A DNA stretch of 64,000 bases from an uncultured Pelagimonas sp. (GTDB lineage Bacteria; Pseudomonadota; Alphaproteobacteria; Rhodobacterales; Rhodobacteraceae). The position numbers were made by a program, and so were the translations under genes. This document shows, in pieces, positions 36,577-46,607 of this stretch; within the stretch, counting starts at the first letter, position 1; every line of letters begins with the position of its first letter. The DNA lies in NCBI RefSeq assembly GCF_947498515.1, contig NZ_CANMKO010000001.1:372001-436000 (forward strand), read 5' to 3'. The notes below the pieces were generated by a model. That model did not search any database, had not been told where the DNA came from, and was given only the letters and a program-made list of their open reading frames with translations.

Positions 36577-37599
36577 ATGCAAGCCTCTGACCTTGAACGG
36601 GTTTCTGAATGGATGCGAACCCATGTGCCGGGCTTTCTTGGCCCGGTTCAGGCGACCAAATTCGATGTGGGCCAGTCCAATCCGACCTACCGGCTTGAGG
36701 CTCCCTCGGGCAGTTACGTCTTGCGTCGCAAACCCCCTGGCATCCTGCTGAAATCTGCCCATGCCGTGGACCGCGAATACCGGGTGCAACGTGCCTTGGC
36801 ACACTCCGATGTGCCTGTGCCCAACATGTTGGCGCTTTGTCAGGATGACACCATCCTCGGCACCGATTTCTACATCATGGAACATGTCGTCGGGCGCAAC
36901 ATTGTTGACCCATCCATGCCTGATACGTCGCCCGAGGGGCGGCGCGCGGTCATGACGGAAATGAACCGCGTTTTGGCGGCGATCCATTCGGTGGATGTTG
37001 ATGCGGTGGGACTTTCCGATTTCGGCCCGCCCGGCCACTATTTCGAACGCCAATTGGGCCGGTGGAGCAAACAATACCGCGCGTCAGAGACCGAAAATCT
37101 AAGCGAGATGGAACAGCTTATCACATGGCTGGCCGACAACATGCCTGCTGATGATGGTCAGCGCACCTTGGTGCATGGGGATTACCGCATTGATAACATG
37201 TTGTTTTCTCAAGAAGGCGCGGCCTGTCTAGCGGTGCTGGATTGGGAGCTTTCAACCCTCGGCCACCCCTACGCCGACCTTGCCGGGGTTATCATGCAAT
37301 GGCAATTGCCCCCCGGTGGCGAAGGGCGCGGATTGGCTGGCCTTGACCGAGCGAGCCTTGGCCTTCCTTCTGATACCGCGTTTGTCGCCGACTACTGTAA
37401 ACGCCGCAACATATCCAACATCGACAATTTCGGCTTCTACCTCGCGTTCTCCTTCTTTCGCATGGCGGCCATTTTGCAAGGCGTCAAGAAACGCGCGCTT
37501 GACGGCAATGCGGCCAACCCGGAAAAGGGTCTCAGACTTGGGGCCTTTGTCCCGCATTTTGCACAACTTGGATTAAAGGCCAAACACTGGAATGGATGA
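36577..37599 (+). CDS. APH-type phosphotransferase family protein
   Basis: Aminoglycoside-phosphotransferase fold protein of 340 aa. The kinase catalytic loop HGDYRIDNMLF is near residues 198-208 and VLDWELSTLGHP carries the metal-binding Asp; an N-terminal glycine-rich segment binds ATP. In the ACAD10/11 and Pseudomonas LvaA systems, such kinases phosphorylate a 4-hydroxyacyl-CoA so that the ACAD can eliminate phosphate. Located 3 bases after the ACAD gene, it fits that role. Antibiotic resistance is unlikely. Confidence 0.87.
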   Translation: MQASDLERVSEWMRTHVPGFLGPVQATKFDVGQSNPTYRLEAPSGSYVLRRKPPGILLKSAHAVDREYRVQRALAHSDVPVPNMLALCQDDTILGTDFYIMEHVVGRNIVDPSMPDTSPEGRRAVMTEMNRVLAAIHSVDVDAVGLSDFGPPGHYFERQLGRWSKQYRASETENLSEMEQLITWLADNMPADDGQRTLVHGDYRIDNMLFSQEGAACLAVLDWELSTLGHPYADLAGVIMQWQLPPGGEGRGLAGLDRASLGLPSDTAFVADYCKRRNISNIDNFGFYLAFSFFRMAAILQGVKKRALDGNAANPEKGLRLGAFVPHFAQLGLKAKHWNG

Positions 37600-37987
37600 A
37601 AACCTGCGCGAAAAATCATACGCTTATGCCAAGCATCTCGGATTTGAAATGGTGGATTGGCGCGATGGATACTCCAAATTCCAACTGCCCCTAGAACCCC
37701 ATATCATGAACCGTCACGGAAGCCCGCACGGCGGCTCTCACGCCTCGCTTTTGGATACGGTGATGGGCTATGCCGGGTGTTTTACTGGCGATCCCGACGA
37801 TCGACAAATGTGTTGGACGCTCACATTGAACGTCCAATACTTGTCCCGCCCGCACGGCAAAGTCTTTATCGCAGAAGGGTTTAAAACCGGTGGCGGTAAA
37901 TCGACCTTCTTCGCCGAAGGCACGATCAGTGATGAAACCGGCGAGCTAATCGCCAAAGGCACGGGCACATTTCGCTACCGCAAGTAA
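37592..37987 (+). CDS. PaaI-type thioesterase
   Basis: Hot-dog acyl-CoA thioesterase of 131 aa. The motif HGGSHASLLDTVMGYAG, with Gly-Gly and Asp, is the PaaI-family active site; LNVQYLSRPHG follows. It overlaps the APH gene by 8 bases, so it is the fifth gene of this operon. It probably hydrolyses dead-end CoA esters to free CoA. Confidence 0.87.
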   Translation: MDENLREKSYAYAKHLGFEMVDWRDGYSKFQLPLEPHIMNRHGSPHGGSHASLLDTVMGYAGCFTGDPDDRQMCWTLTLNVQYLSRPHGKVFIAEGFKTGGGKSTFFAEGTISDETGELIAKGTGTFRYRK

Positions 37988-38061
37988 CGCGCCTCGGTTT
38001 CTTCTTCCCAAAAAATGTCCCGCTGGGGGCCAACGGCGGGGGCAGCGCCCCCTCCGCCCTA

Positions 38062-38742
38062 TTAACCCGCGACTGACGCCTTGATTGCGCGGATATTGTC
38101 GCCATAAGGCGTTGGGTTTTCAACCGACCCACCACGAAATACCGCCGAGCCAGCCACCAAAACATCCGCCCCGGCGTCGACAACCAAGGGTGCGGTGGTT
38201 GGATCAACGCCGCCGTCGATCTCAATATGCACCGGGCGGTCGCCAATCATCTCGCGCAACTTGCGTACCTTGGCGGTCATGTCGATGAACTTTTGGCCAC
38301 CAAACCCGGGGTTTACAGTCATCACACAGACCAGATCGGTGAGGTCAAGAAGGTGTTCAACCGCTTCGGCCGGGGTGCCGGGGTTGAGCGCGATGCCTGA
38401 TTTCATACCGGCGCCGCGAATGGCCTGCATGGTGCGATGACTATGGGCACCTGCCTCGACATGGGCGGTCAAAATATCGGCCCCCGCATCGGCATAGGCG
38501 TCGATATAAGCGTCGACCGGCGAAATCATCAGGTGCACATCCATGACGGTTTTCACATGTTTGCGGAACGCTTTGACGGCCGGGGGGCCAAAGGTCAGGT
38601 TCGGCACAAAATGCCCGTCCATGACATCAACATGGATCCAATCCGCGCCCTCGGCTTCGACAGCCTGAATTTCACGACCGAAATCGGCGAAATCGGCGGA
38701 AAGGATGGAGGGGGCGATCTTGACGCTGCGGTCGAAAGTCAT
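38062..38742 (-). CDS. rpe: Ribulose-phosphate 3-epimerase
   Basis: Cytoplasmic TIM-barrel enzyme interconverting ribulose-5-phosphate and xylulose-5-phosphate, 226 aa. [17 protein letters not shown] begins strand 1, [12 protein letters not shown] holds the metal-binding His and Asp, [12 protein letters not shown] the second metal block, and EIDGGVD the last. The ATG at 38742 is chosen for the AGGA site and typical start; a TTG at 38763 is in frame. It is 37 bases from the next minus-strand gene upstream. Confidence 0.95.
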   Translation of the reverse strand: MTFDRSVKIAPSILSADFADFGREIQAVEAEGADWIHVDVMDGHFVPNLTFGPPAVKAFRKHVKTVMDVHLMISPVDAYIDAYADAGADILTAHVEAGAHSHRTMQAIRGAGMKSGIALNPGTPAEAVEHLLDLTDLVCVMTVNPGFGGQKFIDMTAKVRKLREMIGDRPVHIEIDGGVDPTTAPLVVDAGADVLVAGSAVFRGGSVENPTPYGDNIRAIKASVAG

Positions 38743-38778
38743 GGCTGATTCCTGTTTGGGCAAGCAGATAGGCAGGGC

Positions 38779-39714
38779 TTAATAGCCCGCCCTGCGATCG
38801 ACAAGGTGTAAGAGTGGCTCGCCATCGACGTCGCGCCGGATGTTGGCGGCAATCACCCGCGCCGCGGTATCGGGCCGCGTGAACGAGGCGATATGCGGGG
38901 TGACGGTCACATTGGGATGTGCCCAAAACGGATGATCCTGTGGAAGTGGTTCGACCCGGAAGACATCCAAAGTGGCATGGGCGATCTGACCGCTGCCGAG
39001 GGCGTCCAAAAGTGCGTCGTCATCAATAAGCGGCCCGCGCCCGGGGTTGATGATAAAGGCCCCCTTGGCGAGCAAAGCCAGACGGGCAGCGTTTAACGTG
39101 TTTTCGGTTTCCGGTGTGTTGGGCAGCAAAAGCACAACAATTTCAGCCCCGCTCAGGGCCTGTTCCAACCCGGCTTTGCCAGAGAGGCAGGTCAAGCCAC
39201 CGGCCTCTTTGGCAGAGCGGCTCCATCCGGTGACAGGAAAGCCTAAGGCCGCCAAGGATTGCGCACAGGCCATGCCCAAAGCCCCAAGGCCAAGCACCGT
39301 GACCGGGCGGTCTTGGGCAATTTTTGGCGGCGTGCAATTCCAGTCGCGGTCCGGGTTCACGATATGGGCATCCATGCCCAAATGATGGCGCAAGGCGTGG
39401 CCGGTCACCCATTCCACCATGCCTTGGGTTAGCCCCTCTTGATCTACCATCCGCGCCACCGGAACCGTCAGCGTGTCATTGCTAACAATGCCTTCGACCC
39501 CGGCCCACAGGCTGAGAACCGCTTTGAGTTTGGGGAATATGGTGAAATCGGACAGGTCGGAATTTGGCGCATAAATGATGTACTCAACCTGATCCGCGGG
39601 CATCTCACAGGCAAGGGTATAGTCAAGCCCGGCGGCGTCGAGTTCCTTGCGCAAAGGGGCTTCGTAATCTGTCCAACGTTCTGCCTTGGCAGAGAAAAGA
39701 ATGTTGAGTGTCAC
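38779..39714 (-). CDS. ghrA: D-isomer 2-hydroxyacid dehydrogenase (glyoxylate/hydroxypyruvate reductase A type)
   Basis: NAD(P)H-dependent 2-hydroxyacid dehydrogenase of 311 aa. VLGLGALGMACAQSL is the NAD-binding Rossmann motif (GxGxxG), the catalytic Arg and Glu fall in the GPLIDDDALLDAL / FRVEPLPQDHPFW region (the latter ending with the His in LPQDHPF). GTG start; its first base overlaps the rodA stop. GhrA identity versus another member is a family-level call. It is the last gene of the mre-pbp2-rodA group and may be co-transcribed. Confidence 0.82.
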   Translation of the reverse strand: MTLNILFSAKAERWTDYEAPLRKELDAAGLDYTLACEMPADQVEYIIYAPNSDLSDFTIFPKLKAVLSLWAGVEGIVSNDTLTVPVARMVDQEGLTQGMVEWVTGHALRHHLGMDAHIVNPDRDWNCTPPKIAQDRPVTVLGLGALGMACAQSLAALGFPVTGWSRSAKEAGGLTCLSGKAGLEQALSGAEIVVLLLPNTPETENTLNAARLALLAKGAFIINPGRGPLIDDDALLDALGSGQIAHATLDVFRVEPLPQDHPFWAHPNVTVTPHIASFTRPDTAARVIAANIRRDVDGEPLLHLVDRRAGY

Positions 39715-40853
39715 TATCGTGGCCTATGAATATGGGCGCTTTGCACCAGTCCAAACCCCAACATCAAAACCAACATGGCTGAGCCACCAAAGCTCACCAT
39801 AGGGAGGGGAACCCCGACAACCGGGGCCAATTCCATCACCATCGACATGTTGACGGCAAAGTACAAAAAGAACGTGAACCCTATCCCCAGTGTCATGAGC
39901 GATGAAAAGCGATCTTTGTTTTGTAAGGCAGAGAAGATGCAGAACACCACGATGAGCATATAGAGCAGCAACAAAGATATGCCGCCGACAAAACCGAATT
40001 CTTCGGCAAGGATGTTAAAGATAAAGTCGGTGTGTTTTTCGGGGAGGAAGTTAAGCCGTGACTGCGTGCCTTGCATAAACCCTTTGCCGGTCCAACCGCC
40101 CGATCCCATGGCGATTTTCGCCTGTGTGATGTGGTAATCTTTGCCTAGCGGGTCATCGGTGTCTTCGAGAAAGGTTTCGATCCGGTCGTAGTGATAGTTA
40201 CTTAGCAATTGCCACGACGTGTCGCGGCTCTCAAAGACGCCGATCACTAAAACCACCGCTAGGGCGACAACCCCACCGAAATACCATAGGCTTACCCCAG
40301 CTAGGAAAATGACCAAGCCGCCGCCAATCGCAATCAACAAGGCGGTGCCAAGATCGGGCTGTTTAAAGACCAGCGCCACCGGGATAAGCACCAAGAGAAT
40401 AGGAATGGCCACCCACAAAGGGCGCGAGGTTCTCTTGAGTGGCAGCCAATCGTAATAGGCCGCCAGCAAGACAACCACGGCAATTTTCATCAGCTCAGAA
40501 GGTTGCAGGCGCATAAACCCAAGGTCAATCCAGCGCACGGCGCCCCCGGCTTTGGAGCCAAAAAGCTCAACCGCGATAAGAAGACCAAGACCGGCGAGAT
40601 AGCCAACAACCGCCATGTTGCGCCAAAACCAAATCGGTACAAAGGCGACAAAGAACATGGCACAGAGGCCAAGTATAAAGCGTTTGATTTGCGGTTCGGC
40701 CCAAGGTGTGAACGACCCGCCCGCCACCGAATACAGCATCAAAAAGCCAACTGAGGCCACCGCGCAAATCAACACAACAAGCGCCCAATTGACATGGAGC
40801 ACCTTGCGCCAGCCAGAGGGCACGCTTTTGATATTCTGCTCGAGAAAACTCAT
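39714..40853 (-). CDS. rodA: Rod shape-determining peptidoglycan polymerase RodA
   Basis: SEDS-family polymerase of 379 aa with about ten transmembrane helices, forming the elongasome glycosyltransferase with PBP2. The charged loop KQPDLGTALL and the MGSGGWTGKG periplasmic loop are typical, as is the GFGLVQS-type end. It overlaps pbp2 by 4 bases (ATGA), so they are translated together. Confidence 0.94.
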   Translation of the reverse strand: MSFLEQNIKSVPSGWRKVLHVNWALVVLICAVASVGFLMLYSVAGGSFTPWAEPQIKRFILGLCAMFFVAFVPIWFWRNMAVVGYLAGLGLLIAVELFGSKAGGAVRWIDLGFMRLQPSELMKIAVVVLLAAYYDWLPLKRTSRPLWVAIPILLVLIPVALVFKQPDLGTALLIAIGGGLVIFLAGVSLWYFGGVVALAVVLVIGVFESRDTSWQLLSNYHYDRIETFLEDTDDPLGKDYHITQAKIAMGSGGWTGKGFMQGTQSRLNFLPEKHTDFIFNILAEEFGFVGGISLLLLYMLIVVFCIFSALQNKDRFSSLMTLGIGFTFFLYFAVNMSMVMELAPVVGVPLPMVSFGGSAMLVLMLGFGLVQSAHIHRPR

Positions 40854-42769
40854 GCGCGAGAGTTCCGTTGGGCTTGGCGTTCTTCGCGTTCGCGGTTTAG
40901 GCGCGCCTGAAGGGCTTTGATGCGGGCGCGATCTTTGGTCGGATAGGCGTCAAGCGGTGGGTTGCCGCCGTAAAGTGCCTGTAGGGTCACGTCACGCGCA
41001 ATCGGGGCCGCCGCAATCGAGCCGCCGCCGCCATGTTCCACCACCACCGAAACAGCGATCTTCGGATTGTCCCAGGGCGCGAAATTTACAAAAAGCGCGT
41101 GGTCGCGTTTTTCCCAGGCCACCGATTTGTTGTCGACAACAGTCGATGAGACCTGCGCAGTGCCGGTTTTGCCCGCCATGCGCATGCCGTCGGCGATGAT
41201 GCGCGATTTATAGGCGGTACCACGGCGGTTGTTGGACACCGCATACATACCTCGATGGATTTGCAAAAGGTGGTTGGGGTTTAATCCCAAATCCACCCCG
41301 GCGCGCGACGGCGTTTCGACATTGCCGATCCGTTTGACCAGACGGGGCGAAATACTTCGCCCGGTTGCAATCCGCGCGGCCATCACCGCCAATTGCATGG
41401 GCGAGGTTAGAACAAAGCCCTGACCGATCGAAGCGTTGACACTGTCGCCGATCACCCAATCTTGCTTGTGTTTGCGCTGTTTCCACGCTTTGTCCGGGAC
41501 CAGCCCGCTGGTCACCGCCGACATCGGAACGCCGTGACCATCGCCAAGCCCAAGCCGACGGGCCATGGCGGCAATACGTTCGATCCCCACCTTAAGGGCA
41601 AGATCGTAATAATAGACGTCACAGGAGTGCCGGAGGCTTTGTTCGAGGTTTATGTTGCCGTGGCCAGAGCGCTTCCAGCAGTGGAACTTGCGGCCACCAA
41701 CTTCCATGTGACCGGGGCAATAAACCGTTTCATCTGGCGCAACCAAGCCCGCATCCAAAGCTGCTAGGGCTGTGACCATTTTAAACGTCGACCCCGGTGG
41801 GTAGGCGTCTTGCACGGTTTTGGAGGCTTGGGGGCGATGATCATTGTCGCGCAAAAAGGCGTAATCGGCGGTCGAAATACCATGCACAAACTTATTGGGA
41901 TCATAAGACGGGGCCGAGGCGATCGCCAGCAAATCCCCCTGTTCCAAATCCATGACCACAACCGAGGCGGATTCGTCCCCCAACCGTGCCAAAGCATAGT
42001 CTTGCAGGTCGGTATCAACCGTTAGCTGTAGGTCGGGGCCGGGTTGTCCTTCTCGGCGGTCAAGTTCGCGCATGACGCGGTTGGCATTGTTGACCTCGAC
42101 CCGTTTTGCCCCGGCTTTGCCACGCAGCAGGTCCTCGTATTTGGATTCAATCCCCACTTGGCCAAACTGAAACCCCGGCAGGTTAAGGACCGCAGGTGGG
42201 TCTTCGTAGCGGTTCAGGTTGCGTTCATTAACCTTGGCCACATATCCGGCGACATGCGCGTAGAGCTCGGCCTGCGGGTAAATCCGCGATTGGCCCACTT
42301 CGGTCGACACACCGGGCAGGGCGGGGGCATTGGCGGCGACACGGCTGATGTCTTGCCAACTGACCCGATCCGCTAGGGTAACCGGATCGAAGGGGCGCGA
42401 TGGGTTGATGCTTGCTAGAGCGCGGTTGAGGTCGTTTTCGTCCAGTTCAACAAGAGAAGACACGCGGGCAATCACATCGGCCACATCGTCGGTGTCTTCT
42501 GGAACCAAGACAATACGATAGGTTGGTTCGTTTTCGGCAATGACGGTGCCATTGCGATCAAAAATCCGGCCACGGGTCGGGGGAATAAAGCGGATGGAAA
42601 TGCGGTTTTCTTCGGCCAAGAGACGGAATTCATTGGCCTGATCAACCTGCATATGACGCATGCGCAGGGCCAAAACCCCGGCAAAGCCGAGTTGGACGCT
42701 GCCCAGCAAAAGGCCACGCCGGGTGATTTTGCGGGCGCTTTCCTCGGTTTCGCGCACTGTGCGTCTCAT
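40850..42769 (-). CDS. mrdA: Penicillin-binding protein 2 (elongasome transpeptidase)
   Basis: Class B PBP of 639 aa with one N-terminal transmembrane segment (GLLLGSVQLGFAGVLALRMR), a pedestal domain, and the transpeptidase domain: SxxK motif as STFK in PPGSTFKM, SxN-type and KTGTAQ. It crosslinks lateral peptidoglycan during elongation. It lies between mreD and rodA with 4-base overlaps at both ends. Confidence 0.95.
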   Translation of the reverse strand: MRRTVRETEESARKITRRGLLLGSVQLGFAGVLALRMRHMQVDQANEFRLLAEENRISIRFIPPTRGRIFDRNGTVIAENEPTYRIVLVPEDTDDVADVIARVSSLVELDENDLNRALASINPSRPFDPVTLADRVSWQDISRVAANAPALPGVSTEVGQSRIYPQAELYAHVAGYVAKVNERNLNRYEDPPAVLNLPGFQFGQVGIESKYEDLLRGKAGAKRVEVNNANRVMRELDRREGQPGPDLQLTVDTDLQDYALARLGDESASVVVMDLEQGDLLAIASAPSYDPNKFVHGISTADYAFLRDNDHRPQASKTVQDAYPPGSTFKMVTALAALDAGLVAPDETVYCPGHMEVGGRKFHCWKRSGHGNINLEQSLRHSCDVYYYDLALKVGIERIAAMARRLGLGDGHGVPMSAVTSGLVPDKAWKQRKHKQDWVIGDSVNASIGQGFVLTSPMQLAVMAARIATGRSISPRLVKRIGNVETPSRAGVDLGLNPNHLLQIHRGMYAVSNNRRGTAYKSRIIADGMRMAGKTGTAQVSSTVVDNKSVAWEKRDHALFVNFAPWDNPKIAVSVVVEHGGGGSIAAAPIARDVTLQALYGGNPPLDAYPTKDRARIKALQARLNREREERQAQRNSRA

Positions 42770-43305
42770 GCTTTACGCCCCATCTGTTCAAACTCACCCT
42801 GTTTGCCGCGTCGCGATCCGAACGCCAGAAAACTGGCCCCTGCGATAAGCGGATAAACCAGCATCGTCATACCAAACTGCATAAAGGATAGAGAAAGCGC
42901 TCCGGGCGAAACAATCAAGAGGCCAAGCGTGGCGCGATAGAGCAAAGTGGCAAGAAACAGCGTATAGGCGACGGTGAGCCATTCGGCGACAAAGGTGTTT
43001 TCCCGTAGGTTTCGGTCGCGCAGTTTTAGCCATTCTGCCGACAGAAGGATAAGCGCCGCCCAAAGGCCCGGAGGGCGTTGAAGCAACAAATCCGCCAGCA
43101 ACATCACCATCGCGATCAACAACATCGGCACGTATTGCGGGCGTCTCAGCGCCCAGGCAAAGGTAAGCGCCACCAACACATCGGGGCCTGCAAAACGTTG
43201 CGGCGTTGTTTCTAAGGGGAGCAAGTGCGCAAAAAGGATCAGCGTGGCCAGAAACACATAGGCCAGCCGCATGAACCATAGCTTGGCGGGACTGCGTTCA
43301 GCCAT
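42766..43305 (-). CDS. mreD: Rod shape-determining protein MreD
   Basis: Integral membrane protein of about 179 aa with several hydrophobic helices. The segment LVALTFAWALRRPQYVPMLLIAMVMLLADLLL fits MreD. The ATG at 43305 overlaps the end of mreC by 8 bases; a TTG at 43326 is an in-frame alternative. It overlaps pbp2 by 4 bases. Works with MreB and MreC. Confidence 0.85.
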   Translation of the reverse strand: MAERSPAKLWFMRLAYVFLATLILFAHLLPLETTPQRFAGPDVLVALTFAWALRRPQYVPMLLIAMVMLLADLLLQRPPGLWAALILLSAEWLKLRDRNLRENTFVAEWLTVAYTLFLATLLYRATLGLLIVSPGALSLSFMQFGMTMLVYPLIAGASFLAFGSRRGKQGEFEQMGRKA

Positions 43306-44218
43306 CGCCTGCGTCCTGCCCGTCAAGTGCTGGGGCAGGGGCCTCAGAATCGGGGATGTTTTCGGGCAAAATCAATCCGCTAGGCTGACTCACCCGGCGT
43401 GCGCCATGATCGCGCAGCACACGCAGGAACTCCAACCGCTCGTAGTCAGCGGCGAGGCGCGCGCGCAAACGTCCGCCGGGGTCTTGGGCCACCTGGCCGA
43501 TTAAAAGACCGGGGGGGAAGACTTCGCCGTCGCCGGTTGTGACAATTCGGTCACCCGGGCGCACCTGACCGGGGTCTTCAAGGAAATCGATCGGAGGCGC
43601 GGCTGAGTTATCGCCGACAACCAAAGCGCGCTGGCCGGATGGTAAGATTTCGACCGGGATGCGCGAGTTGGTGTCGGTCAGCAAAATGACCCGGCTGGTA
43701 TTGGCCCCAACGCCGGCGATACGGCCGACAAGACCGATGCCGTCCATTGTTGCCCATCCGTCAACAATGCCGTCACGAGAGCCAACATTGATCAAAACTG
43801 ACTGGCGGAACGGCGACCCGGAATCGGCCAAAACCACGCCAGTGATATAGGTGAGACGAGGGTCAAGCCGGACGTTGTTAAGGTCGCGCAGACGGGCGTT
43901 TTCCTGTTCAAGCTGCAAGGCGGCTTCTTTCCAGGCGGTCATCTGTCGCAACTCGCGGCGCAACTCTTGGTTTTGCTCGTGGATGCTTTGATAGCTCTGG
44001 AAATCGCGTAGGATTTTCACCGTGGCGGTCACCGGGGCCATGGCCCAATCCATGCGAGGCACAACTGCGTCCACCACTTGGGCACGCATCCGTTCCACAC
44101 GCGGGGAGTCGATGCGCCAGAATAGAAACAGGACAATAAAGCAAAGAGTCAGGACAGCCAAAAGCAGCCGCTTGAGGGGGCGGGTGAAATCCTCGCTTGA
44201 TCCACGGTCCTGAGCCAA
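43298..44218 (-). CDS. mreC: Rod shape-determining protein MreC
   Basis: Periplasmic elongasome scaffold of 306 aa with one N-terminal membrane helix (LLLAVLTLCFIVLFLFW), a coiled coil (EQNQELRRELRQMTAWKEAA), and beta-rich lobes with the conserved TTGDGEVFPPGLLIG segment. It lies 128 bases after mreB, a gap that holds two abutting palindromes. Confidence 0.93.
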   Translation of the reverse strand: MAQDRGSSEDFTRPLKRLLLAVLTLCFIVLFLFWRIDSPRVERMRAQVVDAVVPRMDWAMAPVTATVKILRDFQSYQSIHEQNQELRRELRQMTAWKEAALQLEQENARLRDLNNVRLDPRLTYITGVVLADSGSPFRQSVLINVGSRDGIVDGWATMDGIGLVGRIAGVGANTSRVILLTDTNSRIPVEILPSGQRALVVGDNSAAPPIDFLEDPGQVRPGDRIVTTGDGEVFPPGLLIGQVAQDPGGRLRARLAADYERLEFLRVLRDHGARRVSQPSGLILPENIPDSEAPAPALDGQDAGDG

Positions 44219-44277
44219 GCGGCCTCCGTCCTGCTACAACGACTTTGATCTGTTTTGCGACCTTAAGGCGCTCGGAA

Positions 44278-44320
44278 CAAGATTTTTCAAAAATCTTGCA
44301 AATTCCGTGCACGGAATTTG
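44278..44320. repeat. Two abutting perfect palindromes between mreB and mreC
   Basis: CAAGATTTTT-C-AAAAATCTTG (44278-44298) is a 21-base inverted repeat, and CAAATTCCGTG/CACGGAATTTG (44299-44320) is a perfect 22-base palindrome that begins on the next base. They lie between the mreB stop (44347) and mreC start (44218). I recall similar palindromes in other Roseobacter intergenic regions, which would make this a dispersed element. No other copy was found in this window. Confidence 0.55.
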
Positions 44321-44346
44321 GGTGCGTCCAGATCGAAAGTCAGTGA

Positions 44347-45432
<1,086 letters not shown>

Positions 45433-45615
45433 CTAGTCCGGACCAGCTGTTCTTATAGGGGTGTCCTGCCCAATGGGGAAGGGTGGCAAGCCATCAAATC
45501 AGCATGAATTCGCCGCACCGCGAAAATGCGCTGGAAATGTCCTGTCTTAGCCATTTTTCTGCCCGCATTGGTTGATCTAACGTCGGCATGTCAATTTATT
45601 GCTGACGAGGTCGCC

Positions 45616-46545
45616 GTGCGCATTGCTATCGCTATTATTTGTGGATTTATCGGAATTGTGAGCTCCCTTGGGATTGCTGACTATTCGATCCAAGCAATCC
45701 AATCCGGTCAGGGGCTTACCGGCTTTGGGCTTTCTGGCTGGGTGAATTCTGTGGCGGAGCGTGGACAAGAGGCCGCTGAAAAACGTCGCTCTGAACAGCA
45801 AGTGGCTGAAAAACTAGGCAAAGACATGCGTGACCTTTTGCCTGACGCTCCGCATGGTTGGCGCAAACAATCCTGGAGTGTGACACAATCCAAGATTATG
45901 CGCGGACAATACCGGGGGCAAATTCCAAGTCATGATGAGTTGGAGAAGCTTGCTGTCGAAGAATTGGCACCAAAGTTTTCTGCTTTTGCGGATGAGATGA
46001 ATTCCTATTCTGGGAAAAAATTCGCCAGACGAGAGGCGAAGCAAACTTGGGTTTACGTCCAGGGCAAAGAGCGGATTGCGGTGCGCATTCGTCAGATCGA
46101 AAAGCCCCGCAAAGCCCGCACAATGTCCGAAGTTGCCTTTAGCCGCATGCAGGAACATGAGAATTGGGACAAAGACGATATTGCCTTTGCCCGTATACGC
46201 GGCGTTGTTTTTGTCGAAACAGTGAGTGATTTTGAGCACTTGGCTTTTCGCACCATCGAGGCGGATATGATTGTCCCCGATGGGTCTAGCATTCGTATCA
46301 CCGTCAAGGCGCAGGCCAGTGATCGGTCGATCAAAAAGATTCTGAACGGCATCAATATCGGCCGCATTCGCCAATTTGCTGATCCCGGCAACTCGGGACC
46401 GGCCATGGCGGCGTCATCGGATGCGGTTCGAAAACGCCGCGAGGCCGCACTAGAGCGCGAACGCGAGTTGTTGCGCACCGCTGCGCGTGACCGCGCCCAG
46501 CACCGCAATAACGTCGAAGCCAATGCCGAGCGGTTCTCGCGCTAA
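45616..46545 (+). CDS. Membrane-anchored protein of unknown function (first of a related pair)
   Basis: About 309 aa from a GTG at 45616 with AGG five bases upstream; an in-frame ATG at 45526 is the alternative. An N-terminal hydrophobic helix (IAIAIICGFIGIVSSLGIA) is followed by a large charged, basic region. The C-terminal part shares with the next gene a segment of the type SIKKILNGINIGRI, plus PHGWRKQSW and ERIAVRIRQIEK, so they are paralogs. The C-terminus is Arg/Glu-rich. Family not recognised. It sits between mreB (divergent) and the second paralog, 62 bases away. Confidence 0.72.
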   Translation: MRIAIAIICGFIGIVSSLGIADYSIQAIQSGQGLTGFGLSGWVNSVAERGQEAAEKRRSEQQVAEKLGKDMRDLLPDAPHGWRKQSWSVTQSKIMRGQYRGQIPSHDELEKLAVEELAPKFSAFADEMNSYSGKKFARREAKQTWVYVQGKERIAVRIRQIEKPRKARTMSEVAFSRMQEHENWDKDDIAFARIRGVVFVETVSDFEHLAFRTIEADMIVPDGSSIRITVKAQASDRSIKKILNGINIGRIRQFADPGNSGPAMAASSDAVRKRREAALERERELLRTAARDRAQHRNNVEANAERFSR

Positions 46546-46607
46546 ACCAATGTGAACGTGGCGGCCCGAAAGAGGTAACCACCGGATTTTGATTGAGGTT
46601 TCTGAAA

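Noticed and set aside
36577-37599. APH gene as an antibiotic-resistance phosphotransferase
   Set aside because: It sits in an acyl-CoA operon directly after an ACAD10/11-like gene; the metabolic-kinase interpretation fits better.
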